A stretch of DNA of 64,000 nucleotides, taken from the NCBI RefSeq assembly GCF_000833605.1, contig NZ_JXTG01000011.1:27763-91762 (forward strand), given 5' to 3'. Under the pieces are notes generated by a model. That model did no database searches. It saw only the letters and a program-made list of their open reading frames with translations, and had not been told where the DNA came from. This document shows, piece by piece, positions 52,962 through 62,043 of this stretch. Position 1 is the stretch's first letter. Each line of letters starts with the position of its first letter. The position numbers and the translations under genes are program-made. Source of the DNA: Anoxybacillus ayderensis. Its GTDB lineage: Bacteria; Bacillota; Bacilli; Bacillales; Anoxybacillaceae.

Positions 52962-54134
52962 TCAAAAAGCGTCAACGTTTTTTTCTTGTTTTTTAGAAAA
53001 ATATTTTGAAAATTTTGTGAACGGGCGCTGGGCGAATAGTAAAAAAAGCAAAAGAGAGCTCATGGTAAAGAAAAATAATTCCTCTTGCTTTTGTAATACA
53101 ACGCCACCGATTGCAGGACCGCATATGCTCCCAATACTATATAGCATACCGCATAAAATGTTGCCGACAGGAAGAAGCGACGTTGGCAACAAATCCGCCA
53201 TATATGCCATGCCGAGTGAAAAAAGCGAACCGACAAACATACCAGCAACGAAAAACGTTGTTGTTAGTTGCACAGGAGAAGAAAACCATGTAGCGATAGC
53301 AAAACAAAGGGCACCTACGGCTAATGAAATCATAATCATCGTTTTTCGTGAAAAGCGATCGCTTAACGTTCCGAGCGGAAGTTGAAAAGCGATGCCGCCA
53401 AGGGCAAATGCAGGAAGCATCATCGCAACTGTCTCAACACTTAACTCGTTTCTTAACGCATAAATCGGAAACATGCTATGAAGCGACGCCTCTAAAAAGC
53501 CGTAGCCGAACGGCAACAACAAAGCTGGCCAAGCTTGTTTCCAAGCTTGAAAAAAGCGTGTCGCTCCAACTTTTTCTGCTTCTTCCGTTTCTGGATACAT
53601 ATGTGGCAAGAAAAATAATAATATCCAGCCACATAAGCTAAGCAAAGATGAAACGATAAACGGCAACGCTTCATGTATGTGGACGAGCGGAACGAGAAGC
53701 GGTCCGATCATAAAGCCGACGCCAAACGATAAACCATATAGCGAAATGTCGCGACCGCGCCGATGAGTAGGAGAAGCGTATGTAATCCATGTTTGCGAAC
53801 CGAAATGAAGAATGTGATCGCCAATTCCGATGAATAGCCGAAGCATAAACCAAAACAATAACGAAGATGAGATCGGAAAAATCGCCAAGGAAACGATTAC
53901 GATCGCTCCACCGGCCATAATTAAACGTTTAAAGCCGTAGCGACGAAGCGGACGCTCTAAAAAAGGTGAAACGACAAGAACGCCGATGTACATCGCTGTT
54001 GCATGCATGCCGCTAAGCGACGAATGAATACCATTTTGTTCAAAAATGATAGAAATAAGCGGCAACAATAGCCCTTGAGAAAGACCTGAAATCATGACGA
54101 TGCTAACTAAAATAAAAAAATGACGTTGTTGCAT
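52962..54134 (-). CDS. yfkF: MFS transporter (YfkF-like)
   Basis: A 390-residue, twelve-helix major facilitator protein. Motifs include the A-type loop LGTLSDRFSRKTMI and the first-half SGLSQGLLLPLISII. ATG 54134 has AGGAGGG five bases upstream; the GTG at 54158 is not supported. It lies near yfkH and yfkD as in B. subtilis. The substrate is unknown, most likely a drug or a sugar derivative. Confidence 0.85.
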   Translation of the reverse strand: MQQRHFFILVSIVMISGLSQGLLLPLISIIFEQNGIHSSLSGMHATAMYIGVLVVSPFLERPLRRYGFKRLIMAGGAIVIVSLAIFPISSSLLFWFMLRLFIGIGDHILHFGSQTWITYASPTHRRGRDISLYGLSFGVGFMIGPLLVPLVHIHEALPFIVSSLLSLCGWILLFFLPHMYPETEEAEKVGATRFFQAWKQAWPALLLPFGYGFLEASLHSMFPIYALRNELSVETVAMMLPAFALGGIAFQLPLGTLSDRFSRKTMIMISLAVGALCFAIATWFSSPVQLTTTFFVAGMFVGSLFSLGMAYMADLLPTSLLPVGNILCGMLYSIGSICGPAIGGVVLQKQEELFFFTMSSLLLFLLFAQRPFTKFSKYFSKKQEKNVDAF

Positions 54135-54284
54135 AATTCCCTCCTGTAATATGTTCACTATGTTCGATATTAAAGCGTTTCACGAGAAGAAGCAACAATG
54201 GCGGATTTTTTTTATGGAGAGGATAAATTGTTGACTTTTGAAAAAAATAACGATGAACGATGTAATAAAGAAAGGAGTTTACGC

Positions 54285-55061
54285 ATGAAAAGATGGTTTG
54301 CTTTAAGTATGATGTTCATTTTCTTCTGTATTCCAACGGTTAGCGAAGCAACTGTCAAGCTCCCGTCATCGGTTATTGACATTTCAAAAGAAAATACGTA
54401 TCCGAATCCGACGCAAAATTTGCCTTATTTGCAACCAAGTGAATTAGCGAAACAACTGCTTCAATCGGCGAATGTGAAAATTGAAAATCCGGAATTAATT
54501 CGTCTTTTAAATGAATCGTCGATTTCGAGCACGCCGTTTGCGATCGGTTATGAAGCAACGATTTATTTAGGACAATGGCCGTTGAATTATGAATCGACGG
54601 AAACATCGACGAATTGGGAGTATCAAAAAGTAAATACAAACTTCATTGACAATCGCGGTGGGAAAACAGCCGCGCGACTGACATATCGACAAGAGATGCA
54701 AAAACAAGTGCGGGGTGGGCTAACCGCAAGCATTCCGAATGAAGAAGATGTGAAAAAAATGATGTTATTAACAGCGATGAAAAAAACAAACTTGCCGCTC
54801 TCGTTTAGTACGTGGATCGGCATCGGGACGAAAAAAGAACAAGCATATAACGTCCCGCCGAAAAAATTAGGATATTTATACGCCTACGCTCCTGCGGTAA
54901 ACGAAAAAGGAAAAGTGACGTACGGTGAAGTATATATCGTCCTAAAAGGAAACAAAAAGAGCATTGTCGTAAAAAACGTGACGTCGCAAGGGATTGGTGC
55001 TTGGATTCCAGTACAAGACCGCCTATCATTCGCATTTGTCGCAAGCGACGTACCGAGATGA
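54285..55061 (+). CDS. yfkD: YfkD-family secreted protein
   Basis: A 258-residue protein with a clear signal peptide (cleavage near VSEAT). The mature part matches YfkD-like proteins (PSSVIDISKENTYPNPTQN, GYEATIYLGQWPLNYEST). The start is ATG 54285 after AAAGGAG; the frame continues upstream but without a site. It is followed by a strong terminator shared with yfkAB. Function unknown. Confidence 0.85.
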   Translation: MKRWFALSMMFIFFCIPTVSEATVKLPSSVIDISKENTYPNPTQNLPYLQPSELAKQLLQSANVKIENPELIRLLNESSISSTPFAIGYEATIYLGQWPLNYESTETSTNWEYQKVNTNFIDNRGGKTAARLTYRQEMQKQVRGGLTASIPNEEDVKKMMLLTAMKKTNLPLSFSTWIGIGTKKEQAYNVPPKKLGYLYAYAPAVNEKGKVTYGEVYIVLKGNKKSIVVKNVTSQGIGAWIPVQDRLSFAFVASDVPR

Positions 55062-55065
55062 TGAA

Positions 55066-55098
55066 AAAAGCTTGTCGAGCGCCCCGACAAGCTTTTTC
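55066..55098. terminator. Bidirectional terminator
   Basis: AAAAAGCTTGTCG and CGACAAGCTTTTT form a perfect stem around GAGCGCC between the convergent yfkD and yfkAB genes. Confidence 0.92.
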
Positions 55099-55101
55099 GT
55101 C

Positions 55102-56226
55102 TTACCGTTCAATTTTTGCTTTTCTTGTTGTAAAATCGACATTCGGATAATAGCGGTTTTTCACAAGCACATTTGGCCCTAAACATTTTACCACAGGGCA
55201 ATGGCAGTTCAATGATTTGGCTAAGTCGGATGCCATCCATTTGTCATAAGCAGAAAGAAGCGAGTCGGTTTGAATGTTGCCAAGCGTCGGTTCATCGCCA
55301 AAATCAGTGACAATAATGTCGCCTGTAAAAATGTTTACATTTAAACGTGAACGTCCATCAGGGTCGTTTCGTACCGTTACATTTTTACTCTCGTATAAAC
55401 GTTTTAATAGCGCTAAATCTTCTTCGTTGTCGCTACATGGATAAAAAGGCAACGTACCAAACAACATCCATACGTTCTCGTCCCGTATATCAAGTAAATG
55501 ATGAATCGTCTCACGCAATTCATCTAACGTTAATGTTTCTAAACTGCTAGCGAAGTCGCTCGGATACATCGGATGTACTTCATGACGTTTACAGCCCATT
55601 TCGTTTACAATTTGGCGATGAATCGTTTCTATATGTGGACGCGTCCGTTTATTTAACATCGTTTCAGCTGAAACAATGACCCCCATGTTTGAAATGGCAC
55701 GCGCGTTTTCGATCATGCGTATAAAATAGCGCTCGCGTTGTGCGACGGTTGGTTTTTTCTCCATCATCGCAAATCCGCCTTCAATGAAATCATCAATCGT
55801 GCCCCAGTTATGCGAAATATGTAAAACGTCTAAGTAAGGAATAATTTTTTCGTACCGTTCTAAATCAAGAGTTAAGTTAGAGTTTATTTGTGTGCGCACT
55901 CCGCGTTCATGTGCATATTTTAACAACGGCACGACGTATTGTTCGACCGATTTCAGCGAAAGCATCGGCTCACCGCCTGTAATGCTTAACGAACGCAAAT
56001 GTGGAATTTCGTCAAGACGGCGAAGAAGAAGATCGAGTGGTAGCGCCTCAGGATCTTTCGTGCGCAACGTATAACCGACGGCACAATGTTCGCAACGCAT
56101 ATTGCAAAGTGTCGTTGTTGTAAGTTCGATATTCGTCAACTGCATGCTTCCGTACTGTTCAACATCCATATATGCTTCCCAAGGATCAAATGTCGGAGTA
56201 ATCGCTTGACGCAACAATGTTTCCAT
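55102..56226 (-). CDS. yfkAB: Radical SAM/CxCxxxxC protein YfkAB
   Basis: A 374-residue radical SAM enzyme. The cluster motif is LCNMRCEHC (about residues 41-49), with GGEPML nearby for SAM binding. A C-terminal CHCPVVKC matches the CxCxxxxC motif that names this YfkAB group. The reaction is unknown. ATG 56226 has AAGGAG at seven bases. It has a B. subtilis counterpart at the same locus. Confidence 0.9.
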   Translation of the reverse strand: METLLRQAITPTFDPWEAYMDVEQYGSMQLTNIELTTTTLCNMRCEHCAVGYTLRTKDPEALPLDLLLRRLDEIPHLRSLSITGGEPMLSLKSVEQYVVPLLKYAHERGVRTQINSNLTLDLERYEKIIPYLDVLHISHNWGTIDDFIEGGFAMMEKKPTVAQRERYFIRMIENARAISNMGVIVSAETMLNKRTRPHIETIHRQIVNEMGCKRHEVHPMYPSDFASSLETLTLDELRETIHHLLDIRDENVWMLFGTLPFYPCSDNEEDLALLKRLYESKNVTVRNDPDGRSRLNVNIFTGDIIVTDFGDEPTLGNIQTDSLLSAYDKWMASDLAKSLNCHCPVVKCLGPNVLVKNRYYPNVDFTTRKAKIER

Positions 56227-56339
56227 AACCAAGCTCCTTTTATTTTAAAATAGGACTAACGATTATTATGCAAACGAAATGGAATGATTGTCAATGATGT
56301 TTCGATCGTGTACGATAAAGAAAAAGCGAGGTGACGATG

Positions 56340-56534
56340 TTGGGCAACGCAGTATCAGATCAAAATCTACAACTAACATATTTAAAAACGCGCTTAAATA
56401 TGTTTCTTGAAGTGCTCGAAGCTCTCGATCCAGAAACGGCTGAATTAGAAGATATTGACCGCCTTATTCAAATGATTGATGATTTAGAAATGAAATACGA
56501 GCGGTTTAAAAAAGATTGGGAAAAAAGTCGCTAA
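56340..56534 (+). CDS. SE1561-family small protein (YfjT-like)
   Basis: A 64-residue acidic helical protein with the family pattern LKTRLNMFLEVLEALDPETAE and DIDRLIQMIDDLE. I start it at TTG 56340 (MGNAVSD, a family-like beginning), five bases after GAGGTGA; ATG 56337 is too close to that site. It lies in the yfj block before the fumarase gene. Function unknown. Confidence 0.8.
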   Translation: MGNAVSDQNLQLTYLKTRLNMFLEVLEALDPETAELEDIDRLIQMIDDLEMKYERFKKDWEKSR

Positions 56535-56547
56535 GCGACTTTTTTTC
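56521..56547 (+). terminator. Terminator overlapping the SE1561-family gene
   Basis: AAAAAAGTCGC, TAA and GCGACTTTTTTT. The stop codon sits in the loop. Confidence 0.9.
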
Positions 56548-56626
56548 ATGTTCAAAAAAGAGGTATAATACAGATGGAGAATTCGAAAAATTGTTACATA
56601 TTGAACAAAGGGGAAGGGAAATGGTG

Positions 56627-58150
56627 ATGGAAAAGTTTCAAGAAAGTATGTACAAGCTAATTGTTGAAACGTCAACAAAGTTGCCAAAAGATGTACGACG
56701 TGCCATTGCGAAAGCAAAACTGCGTGAAAACGCAGGAACGAGAGCAGCGATGTCACTTGCTACGATCGTGCAAAACATTCAAATGGCCGATGAAAACGTA
56801 TCGCCGATTTGCCAAGATACAGGGTTGCCGACATTTAAAATTAAAGTGCCGGTTGGGGTTAATCAAATTGAAATGAAAGAGGCGATTCGCCGAGCGATCG
56901 CTCAAGCAACGAAAGACGGGAAACTGCGTCCAAACTCGGTCGATTCATTAACAGGTGAAAATAGCGGCGACAATTTAGGGATCGGGTTGCCTGTCATGAA
57001 ATTTGAACAATGGGAAAAAGATTACATTGACGTTCGCTTAATTTTAAAAGGTGGCGGCTGTGAAAATAAAAACATTCAATATAGCTTGCCGTGCGAGTTA
57101 GAAGGGCTTGGCCGCGCAGGCCGCGATTTAGATGGCATTCGTAAATGTATTTTACATGCGGTATACCAAGCGCAAGGGCAAGGCTGTAGCGCAGGATTTA
57201 TTGGCGTTGGGATCGGCGGCGATCGTTCTGCGGGGTACGATTTAGCAAAAGAACAACTATTTCGTCCTGTTGACGATGTCAATCCGAACGAAGATTTGCG
57301 CAAACTAGAAGAATACATTATGGAAGCTGCCAATAAACTCGGTATCGGCACGATGGGATTTGGCGGAGAGACGACTCTTCTTGGCTGTAAAATTGGCGTC
57401 ATGCACCGCATCCCAGCCAGCTTTTTCGTTTCTGTCGCATACAATTGCTGGGCGTTTCGCCGTTTAGGCGTCATCATTGATCCACATACAGGCGACATTC
57501 AAGAATGGTTGTATCAAGAAGGAGAAAATGTCGATTTCAAACAAGAAGAAACCGAAATGACAAGCGAAGCGCGTGAAGTTGTGCTTGAAGCGCCAATTAC
57601 GGAAGAGCAAATTCGCTCGCTAAAAGTAGGCGATGTCGTTCGCATTAACGGCATGATTTATACAGGACGCGATGCGATTCATAAACATTTAATGGATCAC
57701 GATGCTCCTGTTGATTTAAACGGTCAAATTATTTATCACTGTGGACCGGTTATGTTAAAAGATGAGAACGGCAAATGGCACGTCAAAGCAGCTGGTCCGA
57801 CGACAAGCATTCGTGAAGAGCCGTATCAAGGAGAAATTATGAAAAAATTCGGCATTCGCGCTGTCATCGGAAAAGGTGGGATGGGGGCGAAAACGCTCGC
57901 CGCGTTAAAAGAACATGGCGGCGTGTATTTAAATGCCATCGGTGGTGCAGCGCAATATTATGCTGAATGTATTCAATCAGTAGAAGGCGTCGACTTTTTG
58001 GAATTTGGAATTCCAGAAGCGATGTGGCATTTGCGTGTGAAAGATTTTACAGCTGTCGTCACGATGGACTCGCACGGAAACAGCTTACATGAAGATATCG
58101 AAAAATCGTCGCTCGAAAAATTAGCTCAATTTAAAGAACGTGTATTTTAA
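56627..58150 (+). CDS. Class I fumarate hydratase
   Basis: Iron-sulfur dependent fumarase converting fumarate and malate, 507 residues with alpha and beta parts fused. The alpha part has PICQDTGLPTFKI and GGGCENKNIQYSLPC with cluster Cys; GGETTLLGC also supplies a Cys. The beta part begins near 340 with RSLKVGDVVRINGMIYTGRDA. I use ATG 56627, the third candidate after GAAGGG. Many Bacillus have only class II FumC, so the iron-sulfur enzyme is worth noting. Confidence 0.9.
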   Translation: MEKFQESMYKLIVETSTKLPKDVRRAIAKAKLRENAGTRAAMSLATIVQNIQMADENVSPICQDTGLPTFKIKVPVGVNQIEMKEAIRRAIAQATKDGKLRPNSVDSLTGENSGDNLGIGLPVMKFEQWEKDYIDVRLILKGGGCENKNIQYSLPCELEGLGRAGRDLDGIRKCILHAVYQAQGQGCSAGFIGVGIGGDRSAGYDLAKEQLFRPVDDVNPNEDLRKLEEYIMEAANKLGIGTMGFGGETTLLGCKIGVMHRIPASFFVSVAYNCWAFRRLGVIIDPHTGDIQEWLYQEGENVDFKQEETEMTSEAREVVLEAPITEEQIRSLKVGDVVRINGMIYTGRDAIHKHLMDHDAPVDLNGQIIYHCGPVMLKDENGKWHVKAAGPTTSIREEPYQGEIMKKFGIRAVIGKGGMGAKTLAALKEHGGVYLNAIGGAAQYYAECIQSVEGVDFLEFGIPEAMWHLRVKDFTAVVTMDSHGNSLHEDIEKSSLEKLAQFKERVF

Positions 58151-58153
58151 TGG

Positions 58154-58186
58154 AAATCCGTCTAGCGTTAGCTAGGCGGATTTTTT
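58154..58186 (+). terminator. Terminator after fumarase
   Basis: AAATCCGTCTAGC and GCTAGGCGGATTT form a stem around GTTA, followed by TTT. Confidence 0.88.
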
Positions 58187-58237
58187 ATGCTTCTTTTTGC
58201 ACAACCTATCATTGAAATGAATATGGAGGTGCAAGCA

Positions 58238-59017
58238 GTGAAAAAAACGATCATCTTCTTTCTCTTCTTTTTATGTTTGCCGTTTAGTCAAATAGAAGCG
58301 ATGTCATGGGGATTTAAGCGAAGTGAAAATCATCTCCCTCCTTCTGCAGGAAAACAGTTAGATGAACTACTTGCTAAATACGATGCGTTTTATTTAGGTA
58401 ATCCAACAAAAAAATATATTTATTTAACGTTCGATAACGGATACGAAAATGGTTATACGGCACAAATTTTAGACGTGCTCAAACAAAAAAAAGTTCCCGC
58501 TACGTTTTTTGTGACCGGCCATTATTTGCAATCTGCTCCGGATCTCGTGAAACGGATGGTAAACGAAGGGCATATTGTTGGCAACCATTCATGGCATCAT
58601 CCTGATTTAACGACCGTTAGTGATGAAAAATTGCGCGAAGAGCTTGAAATGGTTAGAAAAAAAACAGAGTTGTTGACGGGGCAAAAACATATGCGTTACA
58701 TCCGCCCTCCGCGCGGCATTTTTGATGAACGGACGCTTGCGGTCGCACGCGAACTCGGCTATTATCACGTCTTTTGGTCATTAGCGTTCGTCGATTGGCA
58801 CATTCACGATCAAAAAGGATGGCAATACGCTTACAACAACGTGATGAAGCAAATTCATCCCGGGGCCATTATATTGTTGCATACAGTGTCTAAAGACAAT
58901 GCCGATGCGCTCGGTAAAATCATTGACGATTTGCGAAAAGAAGGATACGTTTTTAAAAGCTTAGACGATTTCATGCTTGAAAAAATGAATGTCCCTTCTT
59001 GGCTTTTTTCCCTTTGA
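58238..59017 (+). CDS. pdaA: Delta-lactam-biosynthetic de-N-acetylase PdaA
   Basis: Spore cortex enzyme that deacetylates N-acetylmuramate, a step to muramic delta-lactam needed for germination. The 259 residues comprise a signal peptide and a NodB-type polysaccharide deacetylase domain: TFDNGYENGYT, HSWHHPD (His pair), RPPRG. GTG 58238 has GGAGGTG six bases upstream. It is in the yfj block next to yfjP, as in B. subtilis. Confidence 0.93.
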   Translation: MKKTIIFFLFFLCLPFSQIEAMSWGFKRSENHLPPSAGKQLDELLAKYDAFYLGNPTKKYIYLTFDNGYENGYTAQILDVLKQKKVPATFFVTGHYLQSAPDLVKRMVNEGHIVGNHSWHHPDLTTVSDEKLREELEMVRKKTELLTGQKHMRYIRPPRGIFDERTLAVARELGYYHVFWSLAFVDWHIHDQKGWQYAYNNVMKQIHPGAIILLHTVSKDNADALGKIIDDLRKEGYVFKSLDDFMLEKMNVPSWLFSL

Positions 59018-59040
59018 CGATGTGCAAAGGGATTTGTTTT
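59009..59040 (+). terminator. Terminator after pdaA
   Basis: TCCCTTTG and CAAAGGGA pair around ACGATGTG, then TTTGTTTT. It overlaps the pdaA stop. Confidence 0.75.
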
Positions 59041-59069
59041 GATACAATGGGGGAAAGAGGTGAAGTTTA

Positions 59070-59906
59070 ATGACCCCATACGATTTTACACGTGTATGTG
59101 AACGGCTAGCACGTGATCCGCTTGTACGCATTCAACATAACGAAATCGCTGTTCCGCTGTATGTAAAAGAAACACCGGTTGTTGTATATGTGAAAAGCAC
59201 CGGAACAAAAGAGAAGCCATCGTTCGTTGTGTCGTGTGATAACGAACAGCATAAAGAAGAAGCGATTGCGCGCATTTCGCACATTTTTCATTGGGACAGG
59301 TCACTTGCCCCTATCCACGACCATTTTATGCAAACCAATTTACGAGACTTATTTATCGCTCACGAAGGAACGCCGATTGTATTGGAGTTTGATTTATATT
59401 TTTGCTTAATCAAATGCATCATCCACCAACAAATTCATATGAAAGTCGCTTATCGGCTCACCGAACGTTTTGTGCATACATTCGGCGAACGCCTCGGGGA
59501 TTTATACATATATCCTCGGCCAGAACGAATCGCTAATGCTTCATACGACGAGTTGCGCGCTTTATCTTTGAGCGAGCGAAAAGCACAATATATTGTTGAT
59601 ATTTCGCGTCTTATTGTAGAAGGGAAGTTGCGTTTAGAAGAGATGCATTCGCTTTCCGATGAAGAAGTGGCGAAACAGCTTCTTTCTATACGCGGCATCG
59701 GTCCGTGGACAGTGCAAAACTTTTTATTGTTTGGTTTAGGTCGTCCAAATGTGTTTCCGAAAGGAGATGTTGGCTTGCAACGAGCGATTGAACGATGGTT
59801 TCAGCTTGATCATCGTCCGACAGCAAAGGAAATGGACGAATTTCGACAAATGTGGGAACCGTATGCAAGCTACGCAACATTTTATTTATGGCGAAGTATT
59901 GAATAG
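59070..59906 (+). CDS. yfjP: DNA-3-methyladenine glycosylase, AlkA-type (YfjP)
   Basis: A 278-residue HhH-GPD base-excision glycosylase. The hairpin and catalytic segment [19 protein letters not shown]...[11 protein letters not shown] holds the catalytic Asp in GDVGL. The N-terminal part is the AlkA-like beta subdomain. ATG 59070 follows AAAGAGGTGAAG. A 12-base gap separates it from the yfjO-like gene. Confidence 0.88.
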   Translation: MTPYDFTRVCERLARDPLVRIQHNEIAVPLYVKETPVVVYVKSTGTKEKPSFVVSCDNEQHKEEAIARISHIFHWDRSLAPIHDHFMQTNLRDLFIAHEGTPIVLEFDLYFCLIKCIIHQQIHMKVAYRLTERFVHTFGERLGDLYIYPRPERIANASYDELRALSLSERKAQYIVDISRLIVEGKLRLEEMHSLSDEEVAKQLLSIRGIGPWTVQNFLLFGLGRPNVFPKGDVGLQRAIERWFQLDHRPTAKEMDEFRQMWEPYASYATFYLWRSIE

Positions 59907-59917
59907 GAGAGAGAATC

Positions 59918-61291
59918 ATGCTACAGCAAGGACAACAATTTCCACTAACAATTAAACGGCTCGGCATTAACGGGGAAGGAGTCGGTTATTTTAAAAAACA
60001 AGTCGTGTTCGTTCCGGGAGCGCTTCCGGGAGAAGAAGTCGTCGTTCAAGCGACGAACGTATACCCGACGTATGCGGAAGGAAAAATCGTGCGCATTCGT
60101 AAACGATCCCCACACCGTGTCAAACCGCCTTGTCCTGTATATGACCAATGTGGAGGCTGCCAACTGCAACATTTAGACTACAACGCGCAGCTTGAAGCAA
60201 AGCGCGATATTGTCATTCAAGCGCTGGAACGCCATAGCCGACTAAATATTGAAGCGCTCGATATTCGTCCGACGATTGGGATGGACGACCCGTGGCATTA
60301 TCGCAACAAAAGCCAATTTCAAACAGGAGTGAAAAAAGGGCGTGTCATCGCTGGACTTTACAGCATGAACTCGCACGAACTGATTGACATTGACCGTTGC
60401 TTCATTCAACATGACGCCACAAACCGCGTCACAACGGTCGTCAAAACGATTTTACAAGATTTGCGTATTCCGATTTATCACGAGCGAAAGAAAACAGGCG
60501 TTGTGCGCACAATCGTTGCCCGCGTTGGGTTTTATACAGGCGATGTGCAACTTGTCATTGTGACAGCGACGAAAGAATTTCCGCGCAAAGAACTATTTGT
60601 AGCAGAGGTGAAGCGCCGGCTGCCAGAAGTGAAATCAATCGCGCAAAACATAAACGGGCAAAAAACGTCGCTTATTTTTGGCGACGAAACGATCGTTCTC
60701 GCAGGAGAACCGTACATTCAAGAAGTGCTTGGCGACTTATCGTTTGAACTATCTGCCCGCGCTTTTTTCCAGCTCAATCCGATTCAAACGGTCAAGCTAT
60801 ACGACGAAGTGAAAAAAGCAGCTGCGCTCACGAAAAACGAACGCGTCGTCGATGCGTATTGCGGCGTCGGCACAATCGGGCTTTGGCTTGCCCGCGAGGC
60901 GAAAGAAGTGCGCGGCATGGACACGATCCCTGAAGCGATTGACGATGCGCGTCAAAATGCCAAACGTCACGGCTTCACAAACGTCACATATGCGGTCGGA
61001 AAAGCGGAAGCGTTGTTGCCAAAATGGGTGAAAGAAGGTTGGAAACCGGACGTCATCGTCGTCGACCCACCGCGAACAGGCTGCGACAACGTCTTGTTAA
61101 AAACGATTTTACAAGTGAAACCAAAAACGGTCGTGTACGTTTCCTGTAACCCATCAAGCCTTGCTCGCGACATTGATACACTTGCGAAACAATACCGTGT
61201 CGAATACATTCAACCGTTTGACCTTTTCCCACACACCGCGCATGTCGAAAGTGTGGCGAAGTTGGTGAGGAGGGTGAAAAATAATGAATGA
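59918..61291 (+). CDS. RNA (uracil-5-)-methyltransferase, RumA family (YfjO-like)
   Basis: A 457-residue paralogue of the enzyme at 16.95 kb. A TRAM domain, [14 protein letters not shown] cluster motif, [17 protein letters not shown] motif and [13 protein letters not shown] catalytic region are all intact, so both copies look active. Position after yfjP supports YfjO. The target uracil is unknown. Its last bases overlap the next, unrelated small gene by eight. Confidence 0.9.
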   Translation: MLQQGQQFPLTIKRLGINGEGVGYFKKQVVFVPGALPGEEVVVQATNVYPTYAEGKIVRIRKRSPHRVKPPCPVYDQCGGCQLQHLDYNAQLEAKRDIVIQALERHSRLNIEALDIRPTIGMDDPWHYRNKSQFQTGVKKGRVIAGLYSMNSHELIDIDRCFIQHDATNRVTTVVKTILQDLRIPIYHERKKTGVVRTIVARVGFYTGDVQLVIVTATKEFPRKELFVAEVKRRLPEVKSIAQNINGQKTSLIFGDETIVLAGEPYIQEVLGDLSFELSARAFFQLNPIQTVKLYDEVKKAAALTKNERVVDAYCGVGTIGLWLAREAKEVRGMDTIPEAIDDARQNAKRHGFTNVTYAVGKAEALLPKWVKEGWKPDVIVVDPPRTGCDNVLLKTILQVKPKTVVYVSCNPSSLARDIDTLAKQYRVEYIQPFDLFPHTAHVESVAKLVRRVKNNE

Positions 61292-61553
61292 ATTATTGCA
61301 TTGCATTGAAAAATATCTCAACGGTAAATTATCTGCGGAACAGTTTTCCTATGAATTTCCTTCCATATACCTTTTTTATATTGATGAAGGAAACATTGAT
61401 GAGCAGTATGTTGATGCTCTCGATGATATTTCTGAAGCTTGTGGCTGGTATGAACCGAATCCGTTGCATAGAAAAGATGACGATGGCTATATTGGGGAGG
61501 GAGAACTACGGAAAATTGTTTTGGAGAAGTATAAAATGTTGCAAAGCACATAA
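61284..61553 (+). CDS. Immunity-like small protein
   Basis: An 89-residue acidic protein ([20 protein letters not shown], then [20 protein letters not shown]). It resembles the colicin-like immunity family of short helical proteins, but I cannot be sure. It starts within the end of the methyltransferase gene, which suggests recent placement and translational coupling. No toxin gene lies next to it. A terminator includes its stop. Confidence 0.6.
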   Translation: MNELLHCIEKYLNGKLSAEQFSYEFPSIYLFYIDEGNIDEQYVDALDDISEACGWYEPNPLHRKDDDGYIGEGELRKIVLEKYKMLQST

Positions 61554-61583
61554 CCGAACATGGTTACGTGCTTTTTATGTTTT
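61543..61583 (+). terminator. Terminator after the immunity-like gene
   Basis: AAAGCACATAACC and GGTTACGTGCTTT pair (one mismatch) around GAACAT, followed by TTTATGTTTTT. Confidence 0.78.
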
Positions 61584-61603
61584 TACCCTATAATGGAATG
61601 GTG

Positions 61604-61783
61604 TCATTCGTTTTTCCGACATTTATAAGTAATCTTAACAATTTCATCTGTGGTAACGTAAAACATATCATCGTCTTCATCTACGCGTTGGCAAAAATAT
61701 TTCGGTTCTGTCGGAAAAATTTCTAAAACAGTAGCTTCTGTTCCGACTTTTAGACGTATGACATCCAATTCTTCGACAATCAT
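61604..61783 (-). CDS. 59-residue acidic protein (DUF4926-like?)
   Basis: A short minus-strand gene whose start overlaps the previous gene's stop as ATGA. The product (start MIVEELDVIRLKVGTEATV, later RVDEDDDMFYV, end YKCRKNE) is beta-rich and acidic and somewhat like DUF4926-type small proteins. The coupling makes it real coding sequence. I cannot assign a function. Confidence 0.6.
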   Translation of the reverse strand: MIVEELDVIRLKVGTEATVLEIFPTEPKYFCQRVDEDDDMFYVTTDEIVKITYKCRKNE

Positions 61784-61995
61784 TTGTCTCTCCCACGCTT
61801 TTCGTTAAGGATTGTAATCGATTTTATTTCGTTTTCCGATACACCTAAAAGGTAGCCTTCCCTTTTTGTTTTTTCGTTTGTAATCACTAAACTGTCTATT
61901 CCATCCTCATTGTCCTCACCGTCACAGTAATCGAGGACATATCCTTCTAACACATCTCCGTCTTTATATACAATTCGTACATTTTTTTTCAACAT
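61780..61995 (-). CDS. 71-residue acidic beta-rich small protein
   Basis: The sequence starts KKNVRIVYKDGDVLEGYVLD and continues with CDGEDNEDGIDSLVI, a pattern common in LSm- or SH3-like small Bacillus proteins of unknown function. A full AAAGGAGG site lies about 20 bases upstream but before a tiny five-codon frame, not before this ATG, so it is probably translated by reinitiation. It is coupled (ATGA) to the 59-residue gene. Confidence 0.65.
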   Translation of the reverse strand: MLKKNVRIVYKDGDVLEGYVLDYCDGEDNEDGIDSLVITNEKTKREGYLLGVSENEIKSITILNEKRGRDK

Positions 61996-61996
61996 A

Positions 61997-62011
61997 TTAC
62001 CATAATTTCAT
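61997..62011 (-). other. Minicistron before the 71-residue gene
   Basis: A four-codon frame (MKLW, then TAA) sits under the only good ribosome binding site (AAAGGAGG) of this unit. The TAA is followed at once by TATG, the start of the 71-residue gene. This suggests coupled reinitiation; a disrupted reading frame is the alternative. Confidence 0.45.
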
Positions 62012-62043
62012 GACAGTCCTCCTTTATTTTTTGTGCATTAAAT

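Noticed and set aside
61288..61593. Second frame (MNYCIALKN...) over the immunity-like gene
   Set aside because: It runs through the terminator and has no binding site of its own; the acidic frame is the better gene.
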